Assembly: GCF_003253705.1 (NCBI RefSeq)
Contig: NZ_QKYU01000030.1
Location: forward strand, 1-56,366
From: Humitalea rosea
Lineage (GTDB): Bacteria > Pseudomonadota > Alphaproteobacteria > Acetobacterales > Acetobacteraceae
Direction: 5' to 3'
Length of the DNA: 56,366 nucleotides
In this document: positions 52,689 to 56,366 of the stretch, piece after piece
How the letters are laid out: each line of letters opens with the position of its first letter
Numbering within the stretch: position 1 is the first letter of the stretch
The notes under the pieces: generated by a model
What the model saw: the letters and a program-made list of their open reading frames with translations, nothing else
What the model was told of the DNA's origin: nothing
Database searches by the model: none
Program-made: the position numbers and the translations under genes

Positions 52689-55376
52689 ATGCCCGCCACC
52701 GGACCAACCCGTCCCGACCCTGATGCCTTGGCCGAACTCGCGGCCCGGGAGGGGCGTGGCCGCCTGAAGGTGTTTCTGGGCGCCGCCCCAGGCGTCGGCA
52801 AGACGGTCGAGATGCTGGCCGAGGCGCGACGCCTTCACGCCGCCGGCAGCGACGTCCTGATCGGCCTGGTCGAGACGCATGGAAGGGCCGAGACCGAAGC
52901 TGCAATCGGCACCCTCTCCACGCTGCCGCTTCGCGCCATCGCCTATCGCGGCCAGGTGCTGCACGAATTCGACCTCGACGCCGCCCTGGTTCGCCGCCCT
53001 GCCATCCTGCTCCTGGACGAGCTGGCGCACAGCAACGCGCCGGGGAGCCGACACAGCAAGCGCTGGCAGGATGTGGAGGAGCTGCGCGACGCCGGCATCG
53101 AGGTCTGGACCACGATGAACGTCCAGCATCTGGAGAGCAGCGCCGAGGCGGTGGCGCGCGTCACCGGCGTGCGGGTCGCCGAAACCGTCCCCGATGCGAT
53201 GCTGAAGGGCGCCGATGCGGTGGAGCTTGTGGACATCCCGCCGGCCGAATTGCTCGACCGGATGCGCGCCGGCAAGATCTACCCCCCCGAACAGGCCGAG
53301 CGCGCGCTGCGCGGCTTCTTCAAGGAGGGTGCGCTGGCGGCGCTGCGCGAACTGGCCCTGCGCCGCACCGCCGATCGAGTGGATGCCGACGTCACCTCCT
53401 GGATGCGGCGTAACGCCGTGGCCGGTCCCTGGCCGGTGGGCGACCGCGTGCTGGCGCTGATCCCGGGAGGGGGGGCGGCCGAGCCGGTGTTGCAGCAGGC
53501 CCGCCGCCTCGCCGACGCGCTGCATGCGCCGCTGCTGGCCCTGCATGTCGAGCGGCCGGGCCAGCAGGCCGACCCGGGGCCCGGCATCGCCCTGGCGCAA
53601 CAGCTGGGCGCCGAGACCGAGGTGACCACGGCGACCGACCTGACCACCGCGATCCTGGCCCATGCCCGCGCGCGCCGCGCGACGCATATCTTCCTCGGAC
53701 GCGGTGACCCGCCCTGGTGGCGCCGCGTGCTGGGGCGGACCCTCATCTCTGCCCTGGCCCGACGGGCGACGGAATTCACCCTGCATGTGGTGCCGAGCCC
53801 TGCGGCGGCACGCGTCGCCGCGCCGCCGCGTCATCTGCCGGGCTGGACCGCCTGGCTCGTGGTGCCGCTTTTGGTCGCCGCGGCCACGCTGGTCTGCGTC
53901 ATGCTCGATGGCATGGTGCCCGATGCCGCCTTCGGGATGGTCTATCTCGCGGCCGTCGTCGCCATCGCCGCCGTCGCCGGACCGCTGCATGCGGGGGGGG
54001 GCGCGATGCTCGCCTTTCTCGCCTGGAATTTCCTGTTCCTGCCGCCACGCTACACGCTGACCGTCGCCTCCGCGCAGGACGTCCTCGGCGCAGTCGTCTT
54101 TGGCGTGGTGGCGGCGTTGCTGGCCGGCACGACGGGGCGGCTCGGGCGCAACGTGCGCGCGGCGGCGGTGCGGCTGGCGGCGCTGCGCCGTCTCACGACC
54201 CTCTCACGGCGGCTCAATGCCGAAGCGTCGGTGGCCGAATTGCAGATGGCTGTGGTCGAGGAGGCGGCACGCATCATCGGCGGTCCGTCGTGCCTGTTGC
54301 TGCCGCTCGACGAAGCGCTGGCAATGACGTTGCCGGGCCAGTTCACGCGGGATGCGATGCTCCCGGCCGAGCCTGTTCTGCGCGCCGCCAGCCCGGCCGA
54401 TGCCGTGCCGGATGACGGCGCCATGGCGGCCGCACGCTGGGCACTGGCGAATGGGCGTGCGGCCGGGCGCGGCACCGCAACCTTGCCGACCAGCGCCTGG
54501 CGCTTCGTCCCGCTGAATGCGGTGCGTAACGGTGAGACGGTCGCCTTCGGCCTGCTCGGTTTGTGCCCGAAGGACGAGGCCCCCGACCCTGAGGCCGATC
54601 GCGCCGTCGAAGCGCTGCTGGACCAGGCGGCGGTCGCGCTGGAACGTGCACGCCTCGCGGACACCGCCGCGAATGCACGAGCCCGCAGCCAGACGGAGGC
54701 GCTGCGGACGGCGCTGCTGACCAGCCTGGGCCATGACCTTCGCACGCCGCTTACCGCCATCCGCGGCGCGGCCGAGACGCTACGCACCGCCGGCGCCGCG
54801 CTGCCCGAAGCGACCCGCGCCGACCTGCTGACCACCATCGAGGAGGAAGCGACGCGCCTCGCCCGCTGGATGTCCGCGATCCTCGACATCGTGCGGCTGG
54901 AGACTGGCCAGGTCGTGCCGCGGCGCGAGCCGGTGGATGTGGCCCAGGCGCTGGAGGAGGCGGCCATGCATATACAGCAGGCGCATCCGGGCCGCCGTAT
55001 CCTGCGGGACCTTCCCACCGGCCTGCCTCGACCGCGGCTCGATCCGGCGCTGCTCGACCGGGTGCTGGAGAACGTGATGGACAATGCGCTGAAGTATTCC
55101 GCACCCCACGGCATCGTGCGCGTGGCGACGCGGCGCGAGGGGGCGGACGTCCTGCTGATCGTGGAAGATGACGGGCCCGGCATACCGCCCGACGACCTGC
55201 CACGCGTCTTCGACGCCTTCTTCCGCGCCGCCCGCACGGACAGCATTGCCGCCGGCTCGGGCCTGGGCCTGTCAATCTGCCGTGGCCTGGTATCGGCGAT
55301 GGGGGGGCGCATCGCGGCCGAAAGCCCGATTGCGGCGGGGCAAGGGACGCGCATCACGCTGCGCTTTCCGCAATGA
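52689..55376 (+). CDS. kdpD: KdpD, K+-responsive sensor histidine kinase
   Basis: Membrane sensor of 895 residues. N-terminal KdpD domain with Walker A GAAPGVGKT (31-39) and ILLLDELAHSNAPGSRH; a universal-stress-like domain (about 250-375); four hydrophobic segments (about 390-480); a GAF-like domain; then the kinase with phosphoacceptor His682 (SLGHDLRTPLTAIRG), the N box (NVMDNALKYS) and the G box (DDGPGIPP, GSGLGLSI). Overlaps kdpE by ATGA. A run of nine G at 53993-54001 lies between codons for membrane segments and may be slippage-prone. Controls kdp expression. Confidence 0.96.
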   Translation: MPATGPTRPDPDALAELAAREGRGRLKVFLGAAPGVGKTVEMLAEARRLHAAGSDVLIGLVETHGRAETEAAIGTLSTLPLRAIAYRGQVLHEFDLDAALVRRPAILLLDELAHSNAPGSRHSKRWQDVEELRDAGIEVWTTMNVQHLESSAEAVARVTGVRVAETVPDAMLKGADAVELVDIPPAELLDRMRAGKIYPPEQAERALRGFFKEGALAALRELALRRTADRVDADVTSWMRRNAVAGPWPVGDRVLALIPGGGAAEPVLQQARRLADALHAPLLALHVERPGQQADPGPGIALAQQLGAETEVTTATDLTTAILAHARARRATHIFLGRGDPPWWRRVLGRTLISALARRATEFTLHVVPSPAAARVAAPPRHLPGWTAWLVVPLLVAAATLVCVMLDGMVPDAAFGMVYLAAVVAIAAVAGPLHAGGGAMLAFLAWNFLFLPPRYTLTVASAQDVLGAVVFGVVAALLAGTTGRLGRNVRAAAVRLAALRRLTTLSRRLNAEASVAELQMAVVEEAARIIGGPSCLLLPLDEALAMTLPGQFTRDAMLPAEPVLRAASPADAVPDDGAMAAARWALANGRAAGRGTATLPTSAWRFVPLNAVRNGETVAFGLLGLCPKDEAPDPEADRAVEALLDQAAVALERARLADTAANARARSQTEALRTALLTSLGHDLRTPLTAIRGAAETLRTAGAALPEATRADLLTTIEEEATRLARWMSAILDIVRLETGQVVPRREPVDVAQALEEAAMHIQQAHPGRRILRDLPTGLPRPRLDPALLDRVLENVMDNALKYSAPHGIVRVATRREGADVLLIVEDDGPGIPPDDLPRVFDAFFRAARTDSIAAGSGLGLSICRGLVSAMGGRIAAESPIAAGQGTRITLRFPQ

Positions 55377-56062
55377 CGGCAGCGCCATTGTCGATCCTCG
55401 TCATTGACGACGAGCCGCAGATCCACCGCTTCCTTGGTCCCGCGCTGGAAGCCGCGGGCTACATGCCCCTGCGGGCCGAGACCGCGCGCGAGGGACTGCG
55501 CCTGGCGGCTTCGCGCGGCCCAGCCTGCGTGCTGCTCGACCTCGGCCTGCCGGACATGGATGGCAAGGAGGCGCTGGCCCGACTGCGCGCCTTCAGCAGC
55601 GTGCCGGTCATCATCATCAGCGCGCGCGACCGGGAGGCGGAGAAGGTCGCGGCGCTGGATGCGGGTGCCGATGATTACGTCGAGAAGCCATTCGGTCTGG
55701 CGGAATTGCTGGCGCGGCTTCGTGCCGCGACACGGCGGGCCCTGCTCATGGAAACACCTTCACCCGTGATCACGTCAGGGCCCCTGGAGATTGATCTGGA
55801 GCGGCGGTTGGCGCGCGTGGAGGGGGTGGAACTCGCCCTCACGCCGCGTGAATGGGAACTGCTGGCGGCACTCGCCCGCGTTCTCGGCCGAGTGGTGACG
55901 CAGCGGCGTTTGCTGACCGAAGTGTGGGGCCCGGCCCATGTCGAGGACAGCCAGTATCTGCGGGTTTACGTCGGGCAGTTGCGCGCGAAGCTGGGTGAGG
56001 CGGCACGATTGTTGAGGACGGAGCCCGGGGTGGGGTATCGGCTGCTGGAGGAGAGCAGGTGA
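55373..56062 (+). CDS. kdpE: KdpE, OmpR-type response regulator
   Basis: Response regulator of 229 residues. Receiver domain with acidic pair Asp12/Asp13, phosphorylation site Asp56 (LLDLGLPDMDG), Thr/Ser region IIISARD and conserved Lys in VEKPFG. The C-terminal winged helix shows LTPREWELLAALARVLGRVVTQRRLL and YVGQLRAKLGE (parts), ending GVGYRL. It starts inside the kdpD stop and completes the operon. Should activate kdp under low K+ or osmotic stress. Confidence 0.96.
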   Translation: MTAAPLSILVIDDEPQIHRFLGPALEAAGYMPLRAETAREGLRLAASRGPACVLLDLGLPDMDGKEALARLRAFSSVPVIIISARDREAEKVAALDAGADDYVEKPFGLAELLARLRAATRRALLMETPSPVITSGPLEIDLERRLARVEGVELALTPREWELLAALARVLGRVVTQRRLLTEVWGPAHVEDSQYLRVYVGQLRAKLGEAARLLRTEPGVGYRLLEESR

Positions 56063-56143
56063 TTGGCGCCGGAGCTGGTCGTACCACTCCGGCGCCCAGA
56101 GAAGGCCGATTCCCGAGTCCCACCGCTGCTTCACCCTTAGGCG

Positions 56144-56251
56144 TGTGGACACTAGGGAGTCCCGAACCGATGGAAGCATGATTCAAGGCTGCTTCCCGAA
56201 AGGTAGCCTTGAATCACGCTCTACACGATTGAGAAATCCCTAGAGTCCACA
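56144..56251. repeat. 47-bp imperfect inverted repeat, two facing IS ends
   Basis: Arms 56144-56190 and 56205-56251 are reverse complements at 35 of 47 positions by hand count, with a 14-base centre. The inner 12 bases (TGATTCAAGGCT against AGCCTTGAATCA) are exact, and the outer block TGTGGAC-CTAGGG is exact but for one base. The right arm leads into an IS5-family transposase gene. The left arm probably is the end of another, mostly lost, copy. As RNA it would be a strong hairpin 80 bp after kdpE. Confidence 0.7.
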
Positions 56252-56262
56252 GAACCCAGGAC

Positions 56263-56366
56263 TCATTGCCGGATCCAGAAGATGACGGTAGCGGCGATGC
56301 AGATGGCCGAGAAGCATGTGTGTGCGCATCGGTCGTGGCGGGTTGCGATGCGGCGCCAGTCCTTCA
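56263..56366 (-). mobile_element. IS5-family transposase, 3' end (continues past window)
   Basis: On the minus strand the last 33 codons read KDWRRIATRHDRCAHTCFSA and end ATVIFWIRQ with TGA at 56265-56263. This is the typical C-terminus of IS5-family transposases (RLKDWRR-ATRYDRC pattern). The rest of the gene lies outside the window. It is a different subgroup from the IS5-type remnant before kdp. The element's end is in the inverted repeat at 56205-56251. Confidence 0.78.

Overview
The window is very GC-rich, densely packed bacterial DNA with many overlapping start and stop codons (ATGA, TGATG, GTGA). The gene content is typical of an environmental alphaproteobacterium: two Bug/TTT solute-binding proteins, two CaiB CoA-transferases, four ABC systems, several FAD oxidases, GntR/IclR/LysR/AraC regulators and a complete kdp locus. 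The style resembles Acetobacteraceae of the Roseomonas type, but that assignment is an inference from gene content and base composition. I see no rRNA, tRNA or CRISPR array. The longest frames opposite real genes are shadow frames of high-GC DNA.

Layout. 1-2746: an EmrA-like adaptor whose 5' end looks lost, plus an EmrB-like MFS pump. 2784-8526: an SDR divergent from an AraC regulator, a DASS/SLC13 carboxylate transporter, then a cysteine hydrolase with an NCS2 permease. 8531-14567 (minus): an operon with a ferric/polyamine-type ABC importer, a CaiB CoA-transferase and a HpcH/CitE-type CoA-ester lyase. It is divergent from a GntR gene across a clear operator-like palindrome. The plus strand continues with an orphan Bug protein, a cyclase-family hydrolase and an SDR (to 17993). 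18000-22580: a single-chain double ABC exporter and a divergent LysR gene.

22598-37098: a large catabolic island. An M20 amidohydrolase and a family-5 solute-binding protein lie on the minus strand. On the plus strand are a two-subunit opine/hydroxyproline-dehydrogenase-like flavoenzyme, a monomeric-sarcosine-oxidase-like enzyme, a complete Dpp/Opp-type importer, an amidohydrolase and an ABM-domain protein. I infer uptake and oxidative cleavage of an N-substituted amino acid or opine-like compound. 37114-41843: pirin with a coupled MarR-tail-like mini-ORF, a beta-hydroxyacid dehydrogenase/CMD pair with a divergent GntR gene, a NIPSNAP protein and a metallo-beta-lactamase-fold lactonase-like protein.

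41844-42874 is an IS graveyard (IS701-type and IS66-like remnants). 42875-47606: IclR with a TTCCGC-type operator, then a Bug protein, a thiolase-fold protein lacking the usual nucleophilic Cys, a DUF35 partner lacking most zinc ligands and a CaiB enzyme. 47721-48020 is an IS5-type 5' remnant. 48201-56062 is kdpFABCDE, preceded by a 27-residue single-helix ORF. The window closes with a 47-bp imperfect inverted repeat and the 3' end of another IS5-family transposase.

The most interesting leads are the Cys-less thiolase/zinc-poor DUF35/CaiB operon, the compact importer-CoA transferase-CoA lyase operon, the flavoenzyme island without a visible small ferredoxin subunit, the overlapping hairpins at the pirin promoter, and the mini-ORF ahead of kdpF.
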